From Pyxidicoccus xibeiensis (lineage in GTDB: Bacteria; Myxococcota; Myxococcia; Myxococcales; Myxococcaceae): a stretch of DNA of 64,000 nucleotides. Every line of letters starts with the position of its first letter. The first letter of the stretch is position 1. Shown one piece after another: positions 1 to 10,100 of the stretch. A model generated the notes under the pieces. The model had not been told where the DNA came from and did no database searches. It saw nothing but the letters and a program-made list of their open reading frames with translations. Location: positions 434,001 to 498,000 of the forward strand of contig NZ_JAJVKV010000002.1 in the NCBI RefSeq assembly GCF_024198175.1, in the 5' to 3' direction. Position numbers and translations under genes: made by a program.

Positions 1-3000
1 GGCGTCGGGCTGGCTGCGGCCGAGGAGCAGCGTGGACGGCGGCTGGCGGCGCGCGGACTGCGGAGCTTCGCCCCCGAGGAAGGGACGGCCCTGCTCGACG
101 GCATCCTCGGGGCCGACCAAGGACAGCTCGCACTGATGGACCTCGATGGGCGGCAGTGGCGCGAGTTCTACCCGCAGGTGGCGGCGAGCCGGCGGCTGGC
201 GGACCTCTTCCAGGGCACCGCGCAGGCCACCTCGGCGCCCTCCGCGCAGGGGGCCGCGGTGCTCCTGCCGTCGCTGCGTCGCGCCCAGTCGGGCCAGCGG
301 CCCGCGCTCATGGAACAGTTCGTGCGCGAGCAGCTGGGCCAGGTGCTGCGGCACGACGACATCCAGGCTATCGCGCGCGGCACGCCCCTGCGCAGCCTGG
401 GGCTGGACTCGTTGATGGCGCTCGAGCTGCGCAACCGGCTCGAGGCAGGCCTCGGGCTCAAGCTTCCGGCGACGGTCGCGTTCTCGGTTCCGCACCTCGC
501 GGGGTTGGTGGAGCACCTGCTCGGCCGCGTGGCCGGGTCGCTCGCGGAGGAGTCCGGAGCGGTGCCCAGCGCCCCCTCCCCGAAGCCCGCGCCCACCACT
601 CCCTCTGCCCGGGAGTCCATCGCCATCGTGGGGCTCGGGTGTCGCTTCCCGGGCGGCGCGAAGGATCCGGAGTCCTACTGGCAGCTTCTCGAGAACGGCG
701 TGGATGCGGTGAAGGAGATTCCCGCCTCCAGGTGGCCCGGAGGGCGGACGCCCGCGCACGCGGGTGCACGGTGGGCGGCGCTGCTGGAGGCGGTGGACGG
801 CTTCGATGCGGGGTTCTTCGGCGTCTCACCGCGTGAAGCGGCCGGGTTGGACCCGCAGCACCGCCTGCTGCTCGAAGTCGCCTGGGAGGCGCTCGAGCAC
901 GGGCACCAGGTCCCGGACCGGCTCGTGGGCAGCAAGACCGGCGTCTTCGTCGGCATCATGAGCCAGGACTACAACCTGCGGACGCTCGCGCTGCCGGCGA
1001 ACCAGCTCGACATCTACTCGAGCACCGGCAACGGGCACGCGTTCGCCGCGGGCCGCATCTCCTACCTGCTCGGGCTGCAGGGCCCGTGCCTCTCGGTGGA
1101 TACCGCGTGCTCCTCGTCGCTCGTGGCGCTCCACCTGGCATGTCAGAGCCTGCGCAGCGGCGAGAGTGACCTCGCGCTCGCGGGGGGCGTGAACCTCATC
1201 CTGTCGCCGCTGTCGATGGAGGTGGTTGCGCGCACGCAGGCGCTGTCGCCGGACGGCCGCTGCCGCGCATTCGACGCGCGCGCGAACGGCTTCGTGCGCG
1301 GCGAGGGCTGCGGTGTGGTGGTCCTCAAGCGGCTCTCGGATGCCGTGCGAGACGGGGACCGCGTCTGGGCGGTGGTGAAGGGCTCGGCGGTGAACCAGGA
1401 CGGGCAGTCCAGCGGGCTCACGGCGCCGAACGGACGCGCCCAGGAGTCCCTCCTGCGCACGGCCCTGGAGGCCGCGGGCGTGAAGCCGGAGCACGTGGGG
1501 TACGTGGAGGCTCACGGGACCGGCACGTCGCTCGGCGACCCCATCGAGTTCGAGGCCCTCGCCAACGTGCTCGGAGGAGCGCGGAGCGACGGCTCCGTCT
1601 GCACCATCGGCTCGGTGAAGACGAACCTCGGGCACCTGGAGGCCGCAGCGGGGATGGCGGGCCTCATCAAGGCGGTGCTCGCGCTGCAGCACGAGGAGAT
1701 CCCGAAGCAGCTGCACTTCGAGGCGCTCAACCCGCGCATGACGCTGGAGGGCACTCCGTTCGCCATCGCCTCCGCGCCGCGGGCCTGGCGAAAGGGGACT
1801 CAGCCGAGGGTCGCGGGGGTGAGCTCGTTTGGCTTGAGCGGGACCAACGCACACGTGCTGCTCGAGGAGCCGCCGTCGCAGGTGCCCGTGGCCAGCGCAG
1901 CGGTCCAAGACGGCGCGCTCCTGCTGCCGCTCTCCGCGAAGACCGAGCCGGCGCTCCGTGAACGGGCGCTCGCGTTCTCACGTCACGTCTCGGGCGCGGA
2001 CCGCGCGAGGCTTCGGGACCTCTGCGCTACGGCGGGGGCGCGGCGCAGTCACCACACCCACCGCTTCGCGGTCGTCGGCACGAGCGCGGAGGAGCTGGGT
2101 GAGCGGCTCGAGGCGCTCGCACGAGGGGAGTCCCGTCCGGGATGCGCGCGGGGAGCCGGCGCACTCACGGGCCGTGGAACTGTGTTCGTGTTCCCGGGGC
2201 AGGGGAGCCAGTGGGTCGGGATGGGGCGCCGGTTGATGGCGGAGGCCCCCTTCCGTGAAGCGCTCTCGCGCTGCGCCGAGGCGCTCAGGCCGCACGTGGG
2301 GTGGGACCTCCTCGAGGTGCTCGCGTCCGAGGGGCTGCCCGCGCTGCTGGAGCGGGTCGAGGTGGTGCAGCCGCTGCTCTTCGCGATGCAGGTGTCCCTG
2401 GCGGCGCAGTGGCGCGCGTGGGGCCTGACGCCGGATGCAGTGGTGGGGCACAGCATGGGCGAGGTCGCCGCCGCGCACGTGGCGGGCGCGCTCTCGCTCG
2501 AGGACGCGGCGCGCATCATCTGCCTGCGCAGCGCGGCGGTCACAACCGTCGAGGGGCGGGGCGGCATGGCGCTGGTCGAGCTGTCGCGTGAGCAGCTCGA
2601 GCCGCGGCTGAAGGGCCAGGAGTCACTGCTCTCAGTCGCAGCCCAGAACGGGCCGAGGTCGAGCGTCGTCTCGGGCGACGTGGAGGCGCTGGAGGCGCTG
2701 CTCGCGCGCCTCGAAGCGGAGGGCATCTTCTGCCGCCGGGTGAAGGTGACGTACGCGTCACACAGCCCTCAGATGGAGCCGCTCACGTCCGGGCTGCTTG
2801 CCGGCCTTCGTGGCCTCCAGCCGATGCCGGCGCAGGTGCCGATGCTGTCCACCGTGACGGGCGAGTACGTGCGCGGCGACGAGCTCAACGCGGAATACTG
2901 GACGCGCAACCTGCGCCAGCCCGTGGCCTTCTGGGACGTCGTCCAACGCCTGGTTCGGGAAGGGCATGGCACGTTCGTCGAGGTGAGCCCGCATCCGGTG

Positions 3001-6000
3001 CTCGTACCGGCGCTCGAGGAAGGGCTCGGCTCGCTGGGCCAGCGCGCCCTGGCGTTCCCCACGGCGAAGCGCGACGAGGACGAGCGCGCGGCGATGCTGG
3101 CCACGCTCGGCGGACTCTACGCCGCCGGCCAGCCCGTGGCGTTCGAGCAGCTCGGCTCGGGCGGCGCCTCCCTGGCCGACCTCCCCGCGTACCCGTGGCA
3201 GCGCGAGCGCTTCTGGCTCGAGGACGAGGACGCGTCCGCGCGCGAAGGCGCGGAGGCAGGGGGCCATCCGTTGCTCGGGCGCCACCTGGAGGCCGTCGGT
3301 CGCCGTCACTACTTCGCGGCGGAGCTGCGCCTGGCGCGACTGCCGTTCCTCTCGGACCATCGTGTCGATGGCAGCGTGGTGTTCCCAGGGGCGGGCTACG
3401 TCGAGATGGCGCTCGCCGCGGCGGAGCCGGTCCTCGGGGCGCCTGGCGCGCTTGTCGACGTGCGCTTCGAGCAGGTGCTCACGTTGACCGAGGCGCCGGT
3501 GTCCACGCAGGTGGTGGTGGGCCCCGCGGGCGAGGGCCGCTTCGAGTTCGAGGTCTTCGCCAGGACGTCGCAGACGGAGGCCTGGACGCGTCACGCGCGC
3601 GGCGTGCTGAAGGCCCGTGGCACGCCGGCGGCTTCGGCCGTGAGCACGCTCGACGCGCTGCGCAGCCGCTGCCGCGAGCCCGTTGCGGCCGGAGCCCACT
3701 ACGAGGCACTGGCGCGGCTGGGGCTCGAATACGGCCCTGCGTTCCAGGGCGTTCTCGAGCTGTGGCGCGGAGAACGCGAGGCGCTCGCGCGCGTCCGCCT
3801 GCCGGAGGCGCTGGCCACGGCAGAGGGGCCCTACCACATGCATCCAGCGCTCCTGGATGCGCTCCTCCAGGTCGCCGGTGGGCTCGCGAAGCCGGCGGAG
3901 GGAATGCGCGCCCTGCCGGTCGGAATCTCGCGGCTGGAGCGCGGCGCCGCGCTCGAAGGCGAGGTCCTCTGCCACGCGGTGTGCCGCGCGAGCGACACGC
4001 ACGGTATGCGCGTGGACGTCTTCGCGTACCGGCCGACGGGCGAGCGCCTCCTGGAGGTCGAAGGGCTGCTCATCCGCTACCTGCCGGGCCAGAAGCGCGA
4101 CGCGCTCGGCGACACGCTCTACGCCGTGGAGTGGGACGCGCAGCCCGCCAGCACGGCCCGTGCAGAGGTGCAGGCGCAGACCTGGCTCATCCTCGCGGAC
4201 CAGGGCGGGACGGCGGAGGCGCTCGCGCAGCGGCTCGAGGCGCGCGGCCAGCGGTGTCTGCTCGCCTTCCGGAGCGCTCGGTCGTCCGTGCCGGAGCACG
4301 GTCGCCGTGAGCTCGACGTCTCTGACGCGGAGGGTCTGGAGCGCCTGGTGAAGGAGGCGTTTGCGTCAGCGCCTCCGCTGGCCGGGGTGGTTCATGCCTG
4401 GTCGCTGGATGCCGCGGGTGCCGAGGACCTCGGTGCCGAGTCGCTCGAAGAGGCGCAGCAGTTGGGGGCGCAGAGTGCGCTCCGGCTGGTGCAGGCGCTC
4501 GCGCGAGCGGGTCGCCGGGACCCTCCAAAGCTGTGGCTCCTGACCGCGGGCGTGCATCCGCTGGACGCCTCCCCGGGGCTCGCCGTCGCGCAGGCGCCGC
4601 TGTGGGGGCTGGCTCGCACCCTCGGGCACGAGCTCCCGGAGCTGAGGACGTCCTGTCTGGACCTGTCCCCCAGGCCGTCGGCACTGGAGCTGGAGGCGCT
4701 CGAGCGGGAGCTCCTGGACGGGGATGGCCGCGAGGACCAGCTCGTCCTTAGCGGTGACGCGCGGTATGTGGCGCGCCTGAAGCGGTCCGTCCCATCGGCG
4801 CCGCCCCGGGCTGTCGTGCGGTCCGCGGACTTGCCGTTCCGTGTCGAGACGGCCCGGCCCGGCGTGCTCGACGAGGTGGCCTTCCGTATGTCCGGGCGCA
4901 AGCCCCCGGGCGAGGGCCAGGTGGAGATCGAGGTCCGCGCCGCGGGGCTCAACTTCCTCGACGTCCTGTTCGCGCTCGGGATGATGGAGGACGACACCGG
5001 CCAGGCTTCGGGCGGGCCTCCACTGGGCTTCGAGTGCGCGGGACGCATCAGCGCCGTCGGAAAGGGCGTGAGCGGCCTCGAGGTGGGACATCGAGTCGTC
5101 GGCATCGCCCCGCGCGCGTTCGACTCGTTCGTCACGACGTCCAGCCAGCTCGTCGCGCCACTTCCGAGCGGGATGCGCATGGAGGACGCGGCCGCCATCC
5201 CTGTGGCCTTCCTGACCGCGTGGTACGCGCTGGAGCACGTGGGGCGGCTGCGCGCGGGCGAGCGGGTCCTCATCCATGCCGCTGCGGGCGGGGTAGGGCT
5301 CGCGGCCGTTCAGGTCGCGCAGCTCGCAGGCGCGGAGATCTTCGCGACCGCGGGCACCGAGGAGAAGCGGGCGCTCCTGCGCTCCATGGGCATCCAGCAC
5401 GTGATGGACTCCCGCTCGCTGGCGTTCGCGGACGAGGTGCGGGCGCGCACGGGCGGCGAGGGCGTGGACGTGGTGCTCAACTCGCTTTCAGGCGAGTTCA
5501 TCCCCGCGAGCTTCGGCGTGCTGCGCGACTACGGCCGCTTCGTGGAGATTGGCAAGCGCGACTACGTCCAGGACCATCCCCTGGGGCTCAAGCCGTTCCT
5601 GCGGCAGCTGAGCTTCACGCTGGTGGACCTCCGCTCGATGACCCGGGCCCGCCCCGCGCTCGTCCAGCGGCTGCTGGCGGAGGTCCTGGACCGCTTCGCC
5701 TCTGGCGCCTTCCGTCTGCCGCCCGTCAAGGTCCTGCCCGTCTCGCGCGTGGCCGAGGCGATGCGCGCGATGGCGCAGGGCGAGCACGTCGGGAAGCTGG
5801 TGCTGTCGTTCGACCGCGAGAGCGCCCCTTCGACGGTGCTGCCTGCGGCGGCGTCCGGGGCGGCCATCCGTCCCGACGGCACGTACCTGTTGACCGGTGG
5901 AGCAGGCGGCGTGGGGCTCCAGCTGGCGCGCTCCCTGGTCGCGCAGGGCGCGAGGAGCCTGGTGCTCCTCGGGCGCAGCGAGCCGCCCGCCGGAGCGCTC

Positions 6001-7116
6001 CAGGTAGCGGAGGAGCTTCGCGCCTCGGGGGCGAGGGTGGAGTTCGCGCACGCCGACGTGGCCGACGCGGGCGCACTGGCGGCGGTCCTCGCGGACCTCC
6101 GACAGCGCCTGCCTCCCCTCCGGGGCGTCATCCATGCGGCGGCGGTCCTCGACGACGCGACCCTGCTGCGGCTCACCCCCGAGCAGATGCGCCGGGTCGC
6201 GGCGCCGAAGATTCTCGGCGCCTGGAACCTGCACGCCCTCACACGAGGGGACGAGCTCGGCTGCTTCGTCCTGTGCTCGTCGGTGGCGTCGGTGCTCGGC
6301 TCGCCGGGCCAGGGCAACTACTGCGCCGCGAACGCGTTCCTCGATGCGCTCGCGCACCACCGGCGCTCGCTCGGCCTGCCGGGCCTGAGCATCAACTACG
6401 GCCCGTGGGCGGAGGTGGGGCTCGCCGCCGCTCAGTCCAACCGGGGTGCACGCCTCGCCATGAGCGGCGTCGAGAGCTTCACGCCGCAGCAGGGCGCGGA
6501 GGTCTTCGCGCGGCTGCTGACGGGAGCCGCCGCGCAGGTGAGCGCCATGCGGCTCAATGTCCGCCAGTGGCGCGAGTCCCACCTGGCGTCCGCGCGCTCG
6601 CCGTTCCTGGCTGCGCTGCTCGAGGAGGCCCAGGGCGGAGCTTCCGCGTCGGGCGGCACGTGGCGAGAGCAGCTGCTCGGGCATCCGGCGGGAGACCGCT
6701 CGCGGGTGCTGGAGAGCTACCTGCAGGAACAACTCGGGCGCGTGTTGCGCTGCGCGCCGTCGCGCATCGAGCCGTCGGCGCCGTTCAAGAACCTCGGCGT
6801 GGACTCGCTCATGGCCATCGAATTCCGCAACCGGCTGGAGGGCGGGCTGGGCGTGGGCCTCAGTACGTCCATCGTCTGGCAATACCCGAACGTCTCGGCG
6901 CTCGCGGTCCGCCTGGCGGCGCTGCTCGAAGTCCCCCTCGAGAATGCAGCACCGCAGGCTGCCGGGCTGCCCGCTGCCATCGCCGCGCCCGCGGGCGCGA
7001 ACGACACCACGACCGAAGCTCCGGCGGCGCAGGTCTCCGAAGCAGGAGCCGCGCGCATCCTGTCGGCGCTTCGCAAGCTCAAGAAGAAATCCCCCACGGA
7101 GGGTGAGTCGCAATGA
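1..7116 (+). CDS. Modular type I polyketide synthase, 5'-truncated by window edge
   Basis: The reading frame is open from base 1, before the first in-frame ATG at 136, and the first residues look like the end of a ketoreductase, so the gene starts outside the window. Order seen: KR C-terminus; ACP (GLDSL, Ser codon 409); KS (about 616-1880; catalytic Cys codon 1108 in DTACSSS, His at 1513 and 1633); AT (about 2185-3180; GHSMG Ser at 2452, YASH motif typical of methylmalonyl-CoA specificity); DH (His at 3358 in HxxxGxxxxP, Asp at 3856); a structural KR-like part; ER (about 4825-5810, with an HAAAGGVG nucleotide-binding loop); KR (about 5878-6450; LDD motif as in B-type reductases, Tyr at 6319); ACP (GVDSL, Ser at 6805); and a short C-terminal docking-like tail rich in Lys. 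The complete module is therefore fully reducing and adds a methyl-branched saturated unit. The stop overlaps the next PKS gene by four bases (ATGA), so the two are translationally coupled. Confidence 0.95.
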   Translation, partial: GVGLAAAEEQRGRRLAARGLRSFAPEEGTALLDGILGADQGQLALMDLDGRQWREFYPQVAASRRLADLFQGTAQATSAPSAQGAAVLLPSLRRAQSGQRPALMEQFVREQLGQVLRHDDIQAIARGTPLRSLGLDSLMALELRNRLEAGLGLKLPATVAFSVPHLAGLVEHLLGRVAGSLAEESGAVPSAPSPKPAPTTPSARESIAIVGLGCRFPGGAKDPESYWQLLENGVDAVKEIPASRWPGGRTPAHAGARWAALLEAVDGFDAGFFGVSPREAAGLDPQHRLLLEVAWEALEHGHQVPDRLVGSKTGVFVGIMSQDYNLRTLALPANQLDIYSSTGNGHAFAAGRISYLLGLQGPCLSVDTACSSSLVALHLACQSLRSGESDLALAGGVNLILSPLSMEVVARTQALSPDGRCRAFDARANGFVRGEGCGVVVLKRLSDAVRDGDRVWAVVKGSAVNQDGQSSGLTAPNGRAQESLLRTALEAAGVKPEHVGYVEAHGTGTSLGDPIEFEALANVLGGARSDGSVCTIGSVKTNLGHLEAAAGMAGLIKAVLALQHEEIPKQLHFEALNPRMTLEGTPFAIASAPRAWRKGTQPRVAGVSSFGLSGTNAHVLLEEPPSQVPVASAAVQDGALLLPLSAKTEPALRERALAFSRHVSGADRARLRDLCATAGARRSHHTHRFAVVGTSAEELGERLEALARGESRPGCARGAGALTGRGTVFVFPGQGSQWVGMGRRLMAEAPFREALSRCAEALRPHVGWDLLEVLASEGLPALLERVEVVQPLLFAMQVSLAAQWRAWGLTPDAVVGHSMGEVAAAHVAGALSLEDAARIICLRSAAVTTVEGRGGMALVELSREQLEPRLKGQESLLSVAAQNGPRSSVVSGDVEALEALLARLEAEGIFCRRVKVTYASHSPQMEPLTSGLLAGLRGLQPMPAQVPMLSTVTGEYVRGDELNAEYWTRNLRQPVAFWDVVQRLVREGHGTFVEVSPHPVLVPALEEGLGSLGQRALAFPTAKRDEDERAAMLATLGGLYAAGQPVAFEQLGSGGASLADLPAYPWQRERFWLEDEDASAREGAEAGGHPLLGRHLEAVGRRHYFAAELRLARLPFLSDHRVDGSVVFPGAGYVEMALAAAEPVLGAPGALVDVRFEQVLTLTEAPVSTQVVVGPAGEGRFEFEVFARTSQTEAWTRHARGVLKARGTPAASAVSTLDALRSRCREPVAAGAHYEALARLGLEYGPAFQGVLELWRGEREALARVRLPEALATAEGPYHMHPALLDALLQVAGGLAKPAEGMRALPVGISRLERGAALEGEVLCHAVCRASDTHGMRVDVFAYRPTGERLLEVEGLLIRYLPGQKRDALGDTLYAVEWDAQPASTARAEVQAQTWLILADQGGTAEALAQRLEARGQRCLLAFRSARSSVPEHGRRELDVSDAEGLERLVKEAFASAPPLAGVVHAWSLDAAGAEDLGAESLEEAQQLGAQSALRLVQALARAGRRDPPKLWLLTAGVHPLDASPGLAVAQAPLWGLARTLGHELPELRTSCLDLSPRPSALELEALERELLDGDGREDQLVLSGDARYVARLKRSVPSAPPRAVVRSADLPFRVETARPGVLDEVAFRMSGRKPPGEGQVEIEVRAAGLNFLDVLFALGMMEDDTGQASGGPPLGFECAGRISAVGKGVSGLEVGHRVVGIAPRAFDSFVTTSSQLVAPLPSGMRMEDAAAIPVAFLTAWYALEHVGRLRAGERVLIHAAAGGVGLAAVQVAQLAGAEIFATAGTEEKRALLRSMGIQHVMDSRSLAFADEVRARTGGEGVDVVLNSLSGEFIPASFGVLRDYGRFVEIGKRDYVQDHPLGLKPFLRQLSFTLVDLRSMTRARPALVQRLLAEVLDRFASGAFRLPPVKVLPVSRVAEAMRAMAQGEHVGKLVLSFDRESAPSTVLPAAASGAAIRPDGTYLLTGGAGGVGLQLARSLVAQGARSLVLLGRSEPPAGALQVAEELRASGARVEFAHADVADAGALAAVLADLRQRLPPLRGVIHAAAVLDDATLLRLTPEQMRRVAAPKILGAWNLHALTRGDELGCFVLCSSVASVLGSPGQGNYCAANAFLDALAHHRRSLGLPGLSINYGPWAEVGLAAAQSNRGARLAMSGVESFTPQQGAEVFARLLTGAAAQVSAMRLNVRQWRESHLASARSPFLAALLEEAQGGASASGGTWREQLLGHPAGDRSRVLESYLQEQLGRVLRCAPSRIEPSAPFKNLGVDSLMAIEFRNRLEGGLGVGLSTSIVWQYPNVSALAVRLAALLEVPLENAAPQAAGLPAAIAAPAGANDTTTEAPAAQVSEAGAARILSALRKLKKKSPTEGESQ

Positions 7117-10100
7117 ATGAAGCGCTACAGGCCATCTCGGACATCCTGGCGGAGCTGACACCCGAGGACCGCGCCGCGCTCGCTGCGATGGTGGGGAAGG
7201 CTCCGAGCCCCATCGCCATCGTCGGCATCGGTTGTCGCTTCCCGGGCGGCGCCGACGACCCCGAGCGCTTCTGGGAGTTCCTGCGCGCGGGGACAGACGC
7301 CGTGCGCGAAGTCCCGCGCGAGCGCTGGAACGTGGACGACTACTACGACCCGGACCCCCAGGCGCCCGGGAAGATGGTCACCCGGTACGGCACGTTCCTC
7401 GACGAGGTGGACCGGTTCGACGCGCCGTTCTTCGAAATCTCCGGGCGTGAGGCGCAGCTGATGGACCCGCAGCAGCGGCTGCTGCTCCAGGTGGGCTGGG
7501 AGGCACTGGAGAGCGCGGGTCTGCCGCCGGAGGGCCTCAAGGGGCGCGCGGTGGGCGTTTTCGTCGGCAGCTGCACCCATGACTACGAGATCCTCGCGCA
7601 GCGCCGCGGTCCGGAGCGCTTCGAAGCCCACTCGGTGACGGGCGGGATGTCGAGCGTGCTGGCCGGCCGCCTGTCGCACTTCCTCGGGCTTCACGGCCCC
7701 AGCCTCACGGTGGACACCGCGTGCTCGTCCTCACTCGTTGCGCTCCACCTGGCGTGTCAGAGCCTGCGCGGCGGTGAGTCCGACGTGGCGCTCGCAGCGG
7801 GGGTGAACCTGCTCCTGGCGCCCGAGAGCATGGTGATGTTGTCGCGACTGGGCGCCCTGTCTCCGGATGGCCGCTGCAAGTCGTTCGATATCCGCGCAAA
7901 CGGGTTCGCGCGCGGCGAGGGCTGCGGGGTCGTCGTCCTCAAGCGACTGCCGGATGCACTCGCGGCGGAGGACCGCATCTTCGCGGTGATTCGCGGCTCC
8001 GCCGTCAACCACGACGGGCGCAGCACGGGGCTCGCGGCGCCGAACGCGCAGGCGCAGAAGGCGGTGATTACCGAGGCGCTCTCGAACGCGGGCGTGAGGC
8101 CTGAGCAGGTGGGCTACATCGAGGCGCACGGGACGGGGACACCGCTCGGGGACCCCATCGAGGTGGACGCGCTCAAGGAGCTGTTCGCGAGCCGGAAGGA
8201 CGGCTCGAAGTGCGGGCTCGGGTCCGTGAAGACCAACCTGGGGCACCTGGAGGCGGCGGCGGGAATCGCCGGAATCATCAAGGCGGCGCTGTCGCTGCAG
8301 CACGAGGCCATCCCCCCACACCTGCACTTCACCGAGCTGAACCCGCGCATCCAGCTGGCGGGGTCGCCGTTCAGCATCCCGACGTCGCTTCAGCCGTGGA
8401 AGCGTGCGAGCGCCCCAAGAATCGCGGGCGTGAGCTCCTTCGGGTTGTCTGGCACCAACGCGCACATCGTGCTGGAGGAGGCGCCCGTGCGCGAGCAGCG
8501 CCCGGTGTCCGCGGGCCGGCCGGTGCAACTGCTGACCCTCTCGGCGAAGTCGTCCGCGTCCCTCCGGGAGCTCGCGCGTCGCTACGCCGCGCTGCTCGAG
8601 GCTTCGGGCGGGGCGGCGCTCGCGGACGTCGCGCGGTCTACGCACCTGGGACGCGCGCTGCTCTCGCACCGCCTGGCGGTGGTGGCGGAGAGGCGGGAAG
8701 AGGCCCAGGAAGCGCTCAGCGCGTTCGCGACGGGAAAGCCCTCGCCCACGGTGGTGTCCGGTGAGGCGTCCGCGTCGCGGCGGCCGCGGGTGGCGTTCCT
8801 CTTCACGGGCGAGCTCGCGCCGCTCACCGCCACGGGACGAACACTCTACGAGACCGAACCCGTGTACCGCGAAGCCGTGGAGCGCTGCGCACGACTGCTC
8901 GGGCCAGCGCTCGGGGCCGACGTGACGAAGGCGCTGCTCGGCCGGGGCTCGCTCGAACACACGTCCATCGTTCAGCCTGCGCTGTTCATCATGCAGTACG
9001 CGCTGGCCGAGCTGTGGGCGTCCCTTGGCGTGCGTCCGGAGGGGGTGCTCGGATTCGGAGCCAGCGAGCTCTCCGCCGCGTGTGTCGCGGGCGTGCTGAG
9101 CCTCGAGGATGCGCTGAGGCTCGCAGTCGAGCGAGGGGCGGGTGCGGCGGCGCAGGTGCGCTTCAGCCCACCGCGCTGCGTGTTCGCATCGACCGTGACG
9201 GGCGCGGTGGCGGCGCCCGGAGTGGTGGCGCACGCCGACTACTGGCGCCGGCAGGCGGGTGAGCCCGTGCGCTTCCCGCAAGCGCTGGAGGCACTGCGCG
9301 GCGCCGGGTTCGACACGTTCGTGGAGCTGGGACGGCAACCGGCGCTCATCGACCTGGGACGCAAGTGCCTTCCCGATGCGGCGGCGGTGACGTGGGTCGC
9401 GTCGCTGAAACCAGGGCGAGAGGAGGCACGAGGGATGCTCGAGGGGCTCGGGGAGCTCATCGCACGAGGCGTGCAGGTGGACCTCTCCGGCCTCCACCGG
9501 GGCGAGCGCGGCCCGCGCGTTCCGCTACCCACCTACCCATTCGCCAGGGAGCGCTACTGGTTGGAGGAGGCAGCGGCGGGGCAGGGGCCTCACCGCCAGG
9601 GTGCTCGCACCACGGGATTCCTCGGCACGCGGCGCGAGCTCGCAGGGGACGCCGTCTGCTTCGAGGCGAGCTGGAGGGGTTCCGAGGTCCCCTTCGCGAA
9701 GGAGCACCGGTTCGACGGCGGGCCCGCGTTCCCCTCCGCGGCTCAGCTGGTACGAGTGCACCGGGCCGCCGCACAGGTGATGGGCGGCGAGCTCGTCGAG
9801 GTGCAGCGCGTCCGGCTCCAGGCGCCACTGGCCGTGACGGACGCGCCCGGCGAACTCCAGAGCCAGCTGGTGCTCACCCCGACGAAGGACGGCTACGCGT
9901 TCGAGATCGCAAGCGCGCGCACGCCCGATGGAGACCTGCCGCCCGAGTGGAAGCGGCATGCCTCGGGGACGCTGTCATTCCCTCGAGGCTCCCCCGGGCC
10001 TGCGCCGGCCATCGCGACGGATGGGAACGAAGGGGCACGGCTCGGCGCCGAGCAGGTAGCCGCGCAGCTCCGGACGTGGGGGCATGAGCCCGGCCGACGA

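Noticed and set aside
2758..4299. 513-residue open frame on the - strand inside the PKS gene
   Set aside because: Antisense shadow of the AT and DH coding region, with no motif of its own.
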